Assembly: GCA_964583605.1 (NCBI GenBank)
Contig: CAZOWL010000024.1
Location: 1 to 44,487 of the forward strand
Length of the DNA: 44,487 nt
Reading direction: 5' to 3'
Source: CAZOWL01 sp964583605
Lineage (GTDB): Bacteria > Pseudomonadota > Gammaproteobacteria > Chromatiales > Chromatiaceae
The translations under genes and the position numbers were made by a program. Numbering within the stretch: position 1 is the first letter of the stretch; every line of letters starts with the position of its first letter. Shown one piece after another: positions 20,293 through 31,535 of the stretch. The notes below the pieces were generated by a model. That model was given only the letters and a program-made list of their open reading frames with translations. It was not told the DNA's origin and did not search any database.

Positions 20293-21312
20293 CTAGCGCG
20301 CGGGGGGTGCGTAGAGCAGACCGCCATCGCGCCATAGGGCGTTGAGGCCGCGCTTGATCTTGAGCGGCGATTGGGCGCCGAGGTTGCGCTCGAAGATCTC
20401 GGCATAGTTGCCGACCTGGGCGATGATGCGCCGGCTCCAGCCCGGCTCGAGGCCGAGCTGCTCGGCCGTCTCGTTCGCGGTATCCAGCAGCAGGCGGACC
20501 TCTCCCGTCTGCGCCTGCTCGGCGGCGCGCGCGACGTTGGCCGAGTCGATGCCGAGCTCCTCGGCATCGATCAACACGAATAGGGTCCAACGTACGATAT
20601 CCAGCCAGCGTGCATCGCCCTTGCGAACGGCCGGACTCAACGGCTCCTTCGAGATGATCTCCGGCAGGATGCGGTGCGCGCGAGGCTCATCGAGACCGGA
20701 ACGCAGGGAATGCAGCTGGGATTGATCGGTCGTGAGGGCGGTGCACCGGCCGTCGAGATAGGCCTGCATTGCCGCCTGGAGGCTGTCGAACTGCTCGAGC
20801 TGCAGCGACATCCGGTGGCGGGCAAAGTAGCGCCGGGCATTGTCGAGGCTCGTCGAGGCGGTCAACGCGCAGACACGCTTGCCACTCAGCTCGAGCGTGC
20901 TCATCAAGCCCGCCTCACGCGGGACCATGAAGCCCTGGCCGTCGAAATAGAGGACGCCGGCGAAGGTCATCCCGTGGCCGATATCGCGCGACAGGGTCCA
21001 GGTCGTGTTGCGCGCGAGGAGATCGATACGGTCCTCTGCCAGGGCAGCGAGACGCTCGGCGGTCGAGAGCGGGATGAGCTCGACCTTGCCGCCCTCACCG
21101 AGGACGGCGGCTGCGACGGCGCGGCAGAAGTCGACATCGAGCCCACTCCAGGCGCCGTGCTCGTCTTGGTGAGACAGCCCCGGGACCTCGCCATTGACGC
21201 CGCAGCGCAAAGCACCACGCTCCTTGACGCTGGTCAGCGTGTCCGCTGACAGGCCCTGTGCCAGCATCGCGGCGAGCCCCAACGCGAGCAGCCTAACGAT
21301 CGCGGGTACCAT
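20293..21312 (-). CDS. Amino-acid ABC transporter substrate-binding protein (AapJ-like)
   Basis: Periplasmic binding protein of 339 aa. It has a Sec signal peptide (IVRLLALGLAAMLAQGLSA), then the family-3 binding fold starting LTSVKERGALRCGVNGEVPGLS and GLDVDFCRAVAAAV. LLARNTTWTLSRD and the C-terminal GLNALWRDGGLLYAPP are typical of the general L-amino-acid AapJ/BztA group. A GAGGAG ribosome site precedes the ATG. No permease or ATPase genes are adjacent, so it either serves a distant transporter or has another sensing role. Confidence 0.9.
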   Translation of the reverse strand: MVPAIVRLLALGLAAMLAQGLSADTLTSVKERGALRCGVNGEVPGLSHQDEHGAWSGLDVDFCRAVAAAVLGEGGKVELIPLSTAERLAALAEDRIDLLARNTTWTLSRDIGHGMTFAGVLYFDGQGFMVPREAGLMSTLELSGKRVCALTASTSLDNARRYFARHRMSLQLEQFDSLQAAMQAYLDGRCTALTTDQSQLHSLRSGLDEPRAHRILPEIISKEPLSPAVRKGDARWLDIVRWTLFVLIDAEELGIDSANVARAAEQAQTGEVRLLLDTANETAEQLGLEPGWSRRIIAQVGNYAEIFERNLGAQSPLKIKRGLNALWRDGGLLYAPPAR

Positions 21313-21353
21313 GCATATCTCCTCGAACAGAAATCAGCCGCGCAGGCCAGGCC

Positions 21354-21698
21354 CTACCAGCTCCACAGGACCCACTGGGGTATCTGCTGCTCGATCCCGG
21401 AGAAGCCGCGGCTCATCGCCATATCGCCGGAGCCATCCTGGTCGACCAAGTAATACGGGGCGCCAACCGCCGGGGTGATCTTGACCATGTATGTCTTGTT
21501 GTTGACGCGATACTCCTCGACGACCCGGTTGTCGTGCTCGGTCAGCGTCACCGAAGGCGTGTAATCGCCCTCATGGACGCTGAGATCGAGGCCCGCGAAA
21601 CCCTCACCAGACACCGAGTGAGGAAACAGGAAGCCAGCGATCAGGGCGGCAAGGCCAATCACAGGAAGAGGCGGCGAAGCTCCGTGGACGTGGCGCAA
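21354..21698 (-). CDS. DUF2782 family exported protein
   Basis: About 114 aa. N-terminal hydrophobic signal (VIGLAALIAGFLFPHSVSG), then the DUF2782 pattern: VTLTEHDNRVVEEYRVNNKTYMVKI, PAVGAPYYLVDQDGSGDM and IPQWVLWSW. It is probably periplasmic; the function is unknown. The start is uncertain: the longest frame begins with TTG at 21698 and a GTG at 21662 would still leave a signal sequence. It is in line with the binding-protein gene 41 bp away and may share its transcript. Confidence 0.75.
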   Translation of the reverse strand: MRHVHGASPPLPVIGLAALIAGFLFPHSVSGEGFAGLDLSVHEGDYTPSVTLTEHDNRVVEEYRVNNKTYMVKITPAVGAPYYLVDQDGSGDMAMSRGFSGIEQQIPQWVLWSW

Positions 21699-22034
21699 TC
21701 CTATCAGGAAACCGGCCGAGATGGGTCGGCCTCCAGGCCGACCCTGCCCAGACGGCCGGAGGGGAATCCGGCCAACAAGCGTTGAGCCGACCTCCCCCGC
21801 TCAACCGTGTCGCCATCGAGCACGGCACTCCGGGCCGAGGGCGGAGACGCTGCGCTCGCTCGGCCATGCGCGCGGTTTCACCTCGCGGTGAAACGGTCCT
21901 CCGAACATGACTTACTATGAACTTCGCGCAGCACGTTTGCTCCCTCGCCCTCTGGGAGAGGGTTGGGGTGAGGGAACGATCAGCGGCAAGGCGGCATTTC
22001 ATCATCCGGGGTGGCTCGGCTCGCCCCATGATCG
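21699..22034. other. Intergenic region holding a hairpin and R copy 3
   Basis: 336 bp without a gene. It holds a perfect 8-bp stem-loop (21875-21894) and repeat R copy 3. The rest shows nothing I can support. Confidence 0.5.
21875..21894. terminator. Hairpin downstream of R/rimI
   Basis: GTTTCACC and GGTGAAAC form an 8-bp perfect stem with loop TCGC. It has no T-run. It may stop transcription from rimI, or it may be an isolated palindrome. Confidence 0.3.
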
Positions 22035-22037
22035 TTA
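21913..22037 (+). repeat. R repeat, copy 3
   Basis: Complete R element, starting TTACTATGAA and ending CCCCATGATCGTTA. The last three bases (TTA) are the complement of the rimI stop codon TAA. Confidence 0.9.
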
Positions 22038-22502
22038 GAGCAGCGCCTTGGCCATGATGAGGGCATCCTCCTTGCCGTTGGCCGCAGGATAATAATTGCG
22101 GCGCCAGCCGACCTCCGAGAATCCCTCTGATTCATAGAGGGCGACCGCAGCGCGATTCGAGGGACGCACCTCGAGCAAGGCGGTATCGGCGTTGCGTCGA
22201 CGACCAAGGGCGACGAGACGGCGAAGCAGCATGCGACCGAGCCGCCGCCGCCGCCAGTCGGGGTGGACGCAGATGTTGAGGATGTGGCATTCGCCAACGG
22301 CCGCCGACATCACGCCGTGGCCCACCAGCCCACTGGCGTTCTCGACGACCCAGCAGCAATAGCCCACCTGCAGGCAATCCCGGAAGATGCCCTCGGTCCA
22401 GGGGTAGTCGTAGGCCGCTCGCTCGACATCAAGCACACTGACGAGGTCTGACGCCAGCATCGGGCGGAGCGCGACACCCCGATCCGCGATCAAAGCGGCC
22501 AT
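22035..22502 (-). CDS. rimI: Ribosomal-protein-S18-alanine N-acetyltransferase
   Basis: 155-aa GNAT acetyltransferase. It would acetylate the N-terminal alanine of S18. The sequence shows LRPMLASDLVSVLDVERAAYDYPWTEGIFRDCL at the start, the acetyl-CoA-binding segment ICVHPDWRRRRLGRMLLRRL (R/Q-x-x-G-x-G/A type) and EVRPSNRAAVALYESEGFSEVGWRRNYY, all classic for RimI. The start at 22502 is chosen from the family N-terminus; the frame extends 39 codons upstream without resemblance. Its stop codon lies in the last bases of R copy 3, so the repeat arrived at or replaced the gene's very end. Confidence 0.9.
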   Translation of the reverse strand: MAALIADRGVALRPMLASDLVSVLDVERAAYDYPWTEGIFRDCLQVGYCCWVVENASGLVGHGVMSAAVGECHILNICVHPDWRRRRLGRMLLRRLVALGRRRNADTALLEVRPSNRAAVALYESEGFSEVGWRRNYYPAANGKEDALIMAKALL

Positions 22503-22904
22503 TGCGCGTCTCGCATCGCCATGCAAGCGATTGACTGAGCCATCCCGCTGCCTCGGCAACGGACCCGACGCGCGGCCACGAGCGAAGCATAAGGATTTAA
22601 CAAAACAATGAGATTGCAAATCAGGGTGTTAGAACGCACAGACTGAGGCATAATGGCGAGAAAGATCGGTGCCGCGACCGGCTGGACGCCGACAACAAGA
22701 TCCCAACCGACTGATTTTTTGTTTCTTTCTGTTTCGAAAGTCGACGCTCGCCCAAGGCCGTCACGGCCGGTGACCTGTTCGGCTGCGGGCAGCCACCGCC
22801 GCGCGGTTGCGGCTATAGTACCGGGTTAGCGTCCATTCTCGGCCGATGGCCGCCGCTGGCCGAACGTTCGGCGCGATCCTTTTCACGAAATCCGGAACTG
22901 AACA
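22503..22904. other. Divergent promoter region rimI/nifJ
   Basis: 402 bp between divergent genes, with an AT-richer stretch around 22580-22745. It holds a candidate -10 (TATAGT, 22815-22820) and a 14-bp perfect palindrome near nifJ. Confidence 0.4.
22859..22872 (+). promoter_or_regulatory. Perfect 14-bp palindrome upstream of nifJ
   Basis: GCCGAACGTTCGGC, a perfect palindrome whose right end is 32 bp before the nifJ ATG. This is a suitable place for an operator or a 5'-UTR stem. The regulator is unknown. Confidence 0.4.
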
Positions 22905-26486
<3,582 letters not shown>

Positions 26487-26501
26487 CCGCTATGGACCGA
26501 T

Positions 26502-26529
26502 GGCGCCCGAACGCTTGCGTGCGGGCGCC
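26502..26529 (+). terminator. Strong hairpin after nifJ
   Basis: GGCGCCCG and CGGGCGCC form an 8-bp stem, extended inside by ACGC/GCGT. It starts 16 bp after the nifJ stop and is followed by TTCAAGT rather than a T-run. It may end, attenuate or protect the nifJ message before the next gene. Confidence 0.45.
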
Positions 26530-26591
26530 TTCAAGTCGCCACGCGCCCCGCTATTGCTGCAAACCGGTTTTCCTATTCGTTGGAGAATGCC

Positions 26592-27605
26592 ATGGATCTC
26601 ACGACCGAATACCTCGGGCTGACCATCAAGAGCCCGCTGGTCCCATCCGCCTCCCCCCTCTCCCGCAACCTAGACATGGCCAAGGAGCTCGAGGACAAGG
26701 GTGCCGGGGCCTTGATCATGTGGTCGTTGTTCGAGGAGGCGATCACGGCCGAGTCCGAGTCGATGGTGCGCTTCCTCCACCACCAGGACATCGGCTTCGC
26801 CGAGACGAGCGCCGGCTTCCTGCCGGATTTCCCCGACTTCTCTGGTGCGGGGGAGCAGTATCTCGAGCAGCTCCGCAAGCTGAAGGAGGCGCTCGACATC
26901 CCTGTCATCGCGAGCCTCAACGGAGTCACGCCGGGAGGCTGGGTCGGTCATGCCAAGCTACTCGAGGAGGCGGGAGCCGATGCCTTGGAGCTCAACGTCT
27001 ACTACGTGGCGGGCGATATCGAGCAGAGCGGCGCCCAGGTCGAGGCGCGCTATCTGACTCTGCTGAACGAGCTGCGCGACCAGGTCTCCCTACCGATCAA
27101 CATGAAGCTCTCCCCGGCCTTCAGCTCGGTGGGTCACATCGTCAAACAAATGGCCGAGGCCGGTGCCGATGGCGTCGCGCTCTTCAACCGCTTCTATCAG
27201 CCGGACATCAACATCGACAGCCTGCGGCTGCAGCCGAGCTTGCATCCCTCGACCTCGGCTGAAGCACTGCTTGCAATGCGCTGGATCGCGATCCTCTATG
27301 GCCGCACACGGCTCTCCCTTGGCGCCACAGGCGGCGTGCACACCGCGGCCGACGCGATCAAGCTCCTGCTCGCTGGCGCCGACGTCGTCCATCTGTGCAG
27401 CGCCCTCCTCGCCAAGGGCCCAAGCTACATCGGTCACATCCAAGAGGGCATCAAGGAATGGATGCTCGACCAGGGCTTCACCTCTGTCGACGACTTCCGC
27501 GGCCGCGTTAGCGCGCTCTCGGTACCGGATCCGGCCCAATTCGAGCGCGCGAACTACGTTAATATCCTCGACAGCTACAGCTTCTCGTCCGGCGTGATGG
27601 TATAG
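26592..27605 (+). CDS. Dihydroorotate dehydrogenase-like protein (NifJ partner)
   Basis: 337-aa flavin TIM-barrel protein of the class-1 DHOD superfamily. Seen: DLTTEYLGLTIKSPLVPSASPLSRN at the start, LELNVYY, LPINMKLSPAFSSV, GADGVALFNRF, and the phosphate-binding end GATGGVHTAADAIKLLLAGADVVHLCSALL. Family members of this subgroup sit beside nifJ in many anaerobes and cyanobacteria, so the role is more likely linked to PFOR than to pyrimidine synthesis. ATG 26592 has GGAG seven bases upstream, better than an ATG 12 bp earlier. Confidence 0.88.
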   Translation: MDLTTEYLGLTIKSPLVPSASPLSRNLDMAKELEDKGAGALIMWSLFEEAITAESESMVRFLHHQDIGFAETSAGFLPDFPDFSGAGEQYLEQLRKLKEALDIPVIASLNGVTPGGWVGHAKLLEEAGADALELNVYYVAGDIEQSGAQVEARYLTLLNELRDQVSLPINMKLSPAFSSVGHIVKQMAEAGADGVALFNRFYQPDINIDSLRLQPSLHPSTSAEALLAMRWIAILYGRTRLSLGATGGVHTAADAIKLLLAGADVVHLCSALLAKGPSYIGHIQEGIKEWMLDQGFTSVDDFRGRVSALSVPDPAQFERANYVNILDSYSFSSGVMV

Positions 27606-27727
27606 CGAGGCGGGTGGGCAACTGCAGCGGGCCAAGGCGCGAGCGGTCGATCCGGCAGGAACGAGCGTGACCGCGATCCCTCACCTGCGACCCGCTCGCT
27701 GCCCACCGCGGCGCATACTGCACAACA

Positions 27728-27755
27728 CCGTGGCCGGCGTTCCGGCCGGCCACGG
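27728..27755. terminator. Hairpin between convergent genes
   Basis: CCGTGGCCGG and CCGGCCACGG form a 10-bp perfect stem around an 8-nt loop. It sits between the convergent DHOD-like and sulfatase genes and is a plausible bidirectional end, although no T-run is present. Confidence 0.45.
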
Positions 27756-27784
27756 CGCACTTCATGCTGCCATGCGAGGACGCA

Positions 27785-29443
27785 TCAGCGTCCGCGTGCG
27801 GCGTCCTCGATCTGCTCCTGCACCTTCTCTAGATTGAAGGAGCCGGGCGTCTGGCTCGGCGGGTACTCATTGAGTGTCTGGAAGAACCTTCCTGCGATCT
27901 GCTGCATCGGCACGACGACAAACGGGCGCTCGAGGAACCAGTCGTGGTAGACGTTGGCATCGATCTGGGCCTTCTCGAAAGGATCGCGCCGCAGATTGAA
28001 CAGCAGCGGCAGGCGCAGCTCGGTGAATGGCTCGCGCCAGATCTGGAACGCATCCGCGCGGTTCTCTAGGAACACGCCCTTCCACTGATCCAGGCGGATC
28101 GCCACCAGCGCGCCGTCGTCGTTGACGTAGAGGAACTCCTTGCGCGGAGAGGCCTTGATGTTCTCTTCCAGGCCCTCGTAGCTGTCCGCGTTTGCCAGGT
28201 ACTCGTTCATGTCGTAGCCGTCAAGGTGCTGACGGTAGGTCCGGCCGATCGCCTCGTAGCCGTCGAGCAGGTCCTGCTTGAGATCGTCCTTGCCGGCGAC
28301 GGCGGCAAAGGTGACCATCCAGTCCTCGTGGGCGACGATGCCGTTGAGGGTCTCACCGGCCGGCCACTGCGCGGGCCAGCGAACAAAGGCGGGCACGCGG
28401 TAGGCGCCCTCCCAATTGGAGTTCTTCTCCTTGCGGAACGGCGTGTAGCCGGCGTCCGGCCAGGTGTTGAAGTGCGGTCCGTTGTCGGTCGAATACTGGA
28501 CAACGGTGTTCTCGGCGATGCCGAGCTCGTCGAGGAGGTCGAGCAGCTGACCCACGTGCATGTCGTGCTCCACCATGCCGTCGTGGTACTCGTCGCCCCA
28601 CGGGCCGGAGAGACCAGTGTGCTCGTCCTTCACATGCGTGCGGAAGTGCATCCGCGTGGCGTTCCACCAGACGAACCAGGGCTTGCCGGCCGCCTCCTGG
28701 CGCTGGATGAAGTCCTTGGCGGCGGCGACGGTCTCATCGTCGATGGTCTCCATCCGCTTCTTGGTGAGCGGGCCGGTGTTCTCGATCGTCTGCGTGCCAT
28801 CGGGATTGGCCTTGGACTTGATGACACCCCGCGGACCATAGTGCTCGAGGAAGGTCCGCCCGTCGGGCATGACGAAGTCGCGCGGGTAGTCGCGGTTCTC
28901 CGGCTCCTCCTCCGCATTCAAGTGGTAGAGGTTGCCGAAGAACTCGTCGAACCCGTGGTTGGTCGGCAGGTGCTCGTCGCGGTCGCCGAAGTGGTTCTTG
29001 CCGAACTGGCCGGTGGCGTAGCCCTGTTCCTTCAGCACGGCGGCGATCGTAATGTCCTGCTCCTGCCAACCCTCGGCGGCGCCGGGCAGGCCGACCTTCG
29101 TCATCCCGGTGCGCAGCGGCACGGTGCCGCCGATGAACGCCGCGCGACCGGCCGTGCAGGACTGCTGGGCATAGTAATCGGTGAAGCTGATGCCCCCGTC
29201 AGCGATGCGGTCGATGTTTGGCGTTTCGTAGCCCATCATGCCGCGGTTGTTGTGGCTGATGTTCCAGGTGCCGATGTCATCGCCCCAGATGACCAGGATG
29301 TTGGGCTTGGATGGGGCAGGCTCGGCGGCAGGCGCAGCGGCCTCGGCGGGCGGCGGCGCCGGCTCCTGCTCCTGGGCATGCAGCGGCGCGACCAGCAGGG
29401 CCAATGCCGCGGCCAGGATGGGGAGGGTTGGGTTACGTGTCAT
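27785..29443 (-). CDS. Exported arylsulfatase
   Basis: 552 aa with a Sec signal peptide (LPILAAALALLVAPLHAQ) and a short Pro/Ala/Glu linker. The sulfatase fold begins PNILVIWGDDIGTWN, holding the metal aspartates. The formylglycine motif is CTAGR (C-x-A-x-R, Cys96), so it needs an FGE-type maturase, which is not in the window. GKNHFGD and STDNGPHFNTWP are further active-site segments. It would hydrolyse sulfate esters in the periplasm. It lies 30 bp after the LysM-HAD gene on the same strand, so the two probably share a transcript. Confidence 0.92.
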   Translation of the reverse strand: MTRNPTLPILAAALALLVAPLHAQEQEPAPPPAEAAAPAAEPAPSKPNILVIWGDDIGTWNISHNNRGMMGYETPNIDRIADGGISFTDYYAQQSCTAGRAAFIGGTVPLRTGMTKVGLPGAAEGWQEQDITIAAVLKEQGYATGQFGKNHFGDRDEHLPTNHGFDEFFGNLYHLNAEEEPENRDYPRDFVMPDGRTFLEHYGPRGVIKSKANPDGTQTIENTGPLTKKRMETIDDETVAAAKDFIQRQEAAGKPWFVWWNATRMHFRTHVKDEHTGLSGPWGDEYHDGMVEHDMHVGQLLDLLDELGIAENTVVQYSTDNGPHFNTWPDAGYTPFRKEKNSNWEGAYRVPAFVRWPAQWPAGETLNGIVAHEDWMVTFAAVAGKDDLKQDLLDGYEAIGRTYRQHLDGYDMNEYLANADSYEGLEENIKASPRKEFLYVNDDGALVAIRLDQWKGVFLENRADAFQIWREPFTELRLPLLFNLRRDPFEKAQIDANVYHDWFLERPFVVVPMQQIAGRFFQTLNEYPPSQTPGSFNLEKVQEQIEDAARGR

Positions 29444-29473
29444 AGGCTCTCCGTCAGGTTGTCGAAAACACGT

Positions 29474-30757
29474 TTATTGATCGAAGGCAAAAATGCGGGC
29501 CCAGTCGTTCTTCATGCTGACGACGACCCAGCCCTTCTCCTCGGCCTCATCCATCAGCGCCTGTGGAAATGCGCCGAACTTGGTATCGGGCAGGCCGTTG
29601 GCCGGGCCATAGGCATACTCGCGCTCAGCATCGTCATGGAGCACGAGCATCATCAGCCGCGGCCCGTCGCCCGCACCGGTCCAGTCCAGCATCTCGCGAT
29701 CCCCGGCAGAGTTGCCGAAGGCCGCGATCGGTCGCCGGCCGATGAAGGCGTTGATGCCGGCCGGCTTGCCGGCCTTGTCGTCGATGAAGCCGATCTCCGG
29801 CTGACGCATCAGAACGGGTTTGCCGTCCTGGATCTCGTACTTGGTCTTGATCATTGAGCCCACGACCTGCTCCGGCGGAATGCCATAGACCTGCTCGGTC
29901 CAGGGCCGCATGAGCTCGACACCACCACCGGAGACGATGAAGGTCTTGAAGCCGTTGGCGCGCAGATACTCGAGGAGCTCGAGCATCGGCTGATAGGCGA
30001 GCTCGGTGTAGCGCCGCGTGAAGCGCGGGTGCTGCGCCCTGTCCAGCCAATCGATCACGATCGCCTCGAAATCGGCAGTGCTGATGCCCGCGTGCGAGGC
30101 CATCACCAGCTCGACCATGCCTTTCTCGCCGGCGGCGGCCAGGGTCTCGAGGTCGTCCTCGAGCACGGCCTTGAACGGTTGTTGGTCTTGCCACTCCGGG
30201 TGCTCGGGCGCGAGCGCCTTGATTCTGTCTAGCGCAAAGGCGAGCTGGGTGTACATTGGGTGTGACGGCCAGAGCGTGCCATCGTTGTCGAACGTGGCGA
30301 TGCGCTCGGCAGGCGGTACGAAGCCGGGGCTCGATTCGTCGGTGACGGTCTGGACGAATTCGGTGATGGCCTGCTTGGTGGCACTATCGATCCATGAGGG
30401 CAGCGGGTCGCTCTGGAAAGGCACTTGCGGTTGATCGCCTTGCGCCCGGGTCTCGAAGCTCTGGCCAGCGGCGCCCACCATGAGCGTCTGACCGGCCAGG
30501 ATCTTGTCCGAGCTGAGCGTGTTGAGCCTCTCCAGCTCACCGACCGTGGTACCGAAACGCTCGGCAATATCCGAAAGACGATCCCCCGCCGCCACGGTAT
30601 AGCTGGAGGTCGAGGCGTCGTACAGACCCTTGGCATTTTGGCGTGGCCCACTGTCCTCTGCGGCCAGCATGCTGGTGCCCGCCAGGGCGATCGCACCGAG
30701 AGCAAGCGCCAGCCACACGGCGGGTAGACGGAAGGCCATCTTCGGTTTGCTCTTCAT
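29474..30757 (-). CDS. Exported LysM-HAD phosphatase fusion
   Basis: 427 aa. N-terminal signal (LPAVWLALALGAIALAGTSMLAA), then a LysM domain at about 52-95 (SYTVAAGDRLSDIAERFG to ILAGQTLMVG), a linker, then a HAD domain. HAD motif I is FDNDGTLW (Asp157, Asp159), motif II FIVSGGG, a Lys in DDKAGKP, and motif IV FGNSAGDREML, as in phosphoserine-phosphatase-like enzymes. The LysM domain would hold it to peptidoglycan. ATG 30757 has an excellent GGAGGAA site 8 bp upstream. A decayed paralogue fragment lies at 34743-34879. Substrate unknown. Confidence 0.88.
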   Translation of the reverse strand: MKSKPKMAFRLPAVWLALALGAIALAGTSMLAAEDSGPRQNAKGLYDASTSSYTVAAGDRLSDIAERFGTTVGELERLNTLSSDKILAGQTLMVGAAGQSFETRAQGDQPQVPFQSDPLPSWIDSATKQAITEFVQTVTDESSPGFVPPAERIATFDNDGTLWPSHPMYTQLAFALDRIKALAPEHPEWQDQQPFKAVLEDDLETLAAAGEKGMVELVMASHAGISTADFEAIVIDWLDRAQHPRFTRRYTELAYQPMLELLEYLRANGFKTFIVSGGGVELMRPWTEQVYGIPPEQVVGSMIKTKYEIQDGKPVLMRQPEIGFIDDKAGKPAGINAFIGRRPIAAFGNSAGDREMLDWTGAGDGPRLMMLVLHDDAEREYAYGPANGLPDTKFGAFPQALMDEAEEKGWVVVSMKNDWARIFAFDQ

Positions 30758-30985
30758 CGCTTGTCTTCCTCCAGCTTTGTGCTCCATCGCCGATCCAGTC
30801 TGACTGCACGCAGCTAGGTGGACGCTGAGCCCCGCCCCTGCAACCCCGCCGGAGCAACGCACCCTGACGAGCCCTCAGTCGGTAACAGCCGCTACATGCT
30901 CGAGGGAACGCTAGCCCACAGCCGCCAAGATGTCTATCCGAGCGATCACCTAGGCTACGTACGTAGGCCGCAAGGCGGTCACCGC

Positions 30986-31147
30986 TCCGCAAAAAGGGAA
31001 CAGATTTATTTTTATGCAGAATCCGCAAATAGGGAACAGATTTATTTTTATGCAGAATCAACGGCCGCAGGACTGCTCGCGGCGCTCACCTCAATCCGCA
31101 AATAGGGAACAGATTTATTTTTATGCAGAATCAACGGCCGCAGGACT
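30986..31147 (+). repeat. 73-bp tandem array (RAYT end-like motif)
   Basis: Units begin TCCGCAAATAGGGAACAGAT. A short 36-bp unit starts at 30986, full units start at 31022 and 31095 (period 73), and the array runs into the N gap; a part-unit (GCTCGCGGCGCTCACCTC) resumes at 31248. Each unit contains GATTTATTTT, as do the ends of the neighbouring RAYT element. Units are nearly identical with no variable spacers, so this is not CRISPR. Confidence 0.9.
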
Positions 31148-31247
31148 NNNNNNNNNNNNNNNNNNNNNNNNNNNNNNNNNNNNNNNNNNNNNNNNNNNNN
31201 NNNNNNNNNNNNNNNNNNNNNNNNNNNNNNNNNNNNNNNNNNNNNNN
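31148..31247. other. Assembly gap (100 N)
   Basis: Exactly 100 unknown bases inside the tandem array. The round number suggests a placeholder of arbitrary length. Confidence 0.98.
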
Positions 31248-31301
31248 GCTCGCGGCGCTCACCTCCAACGGCTGCCACTTCAGCGGCGACCTCTCCCTCT
31301 C

Positions 31302-31478
31302 TCAACGGCTCGGCTCCAACCGCCTCCGGGCTGGGACGATGCCTAGCAGCCGGTCCGGCGATGCGCGCTTCTTGGCCTTAGCCGCCAAGCGCTCCACGAA
31401 GCCCTCCGCCTCGGCAAGCTGCTGAGGTGAAAGCGCTCGGATCTTCGACATCGGGTTCTGTTCGATGGCCGCATTCAT
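31302..31478 (-). CDS. Small antitoxin-like protein
   Basis: 58 aa from ATG 31478 (a GTG three codons earlier is possible). The core IRALSPQQLAEAEGFVERLAAK resembles the LSPQQLAEVEDFVEFL pattern of DUF2281-like and other small antitoxin-like proteins. No toxin gene is adjacent. It may be a lone or decayed antitoxin. The upstream GGGAAAG could be its ribosome site. Confidence 0.45.
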   Translation of the reverse strand: MNAAIEQNPMSKIRALSPQQLAEAEGFVERLAAKAKKRASPDRLLGIVPARRRLEPSR

Positions 31479-31535
31479 CGTGTTCACTTTCCCGGAAGGA
31501 CAACGAGGAAAAGGAGGAAAATGCCCACGGCAAGG

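Larger units (their letters stand above)
30758..31301. other. Repeat-rich intergenic region with assembly gap
   Basis: No gene. It holds the promoter side of the LysM-HAD gene, the 73-bp tandem array and 100 unknown bases (31148-31247). Confidence 0.7.

Noticed and set aside
28226..29857. Long plus-strand frame of about 540 codons
   Set aside because: Antisense shadow of the sulfatase and LysM-HAD genes, whose protein motifs are unmistakable; caused by high GC3.
30986..31260. Tandem repeats as a CRISPR array
   Set aside because: Units are near-identical over 73 bp with no variable spacers and no cas genes.
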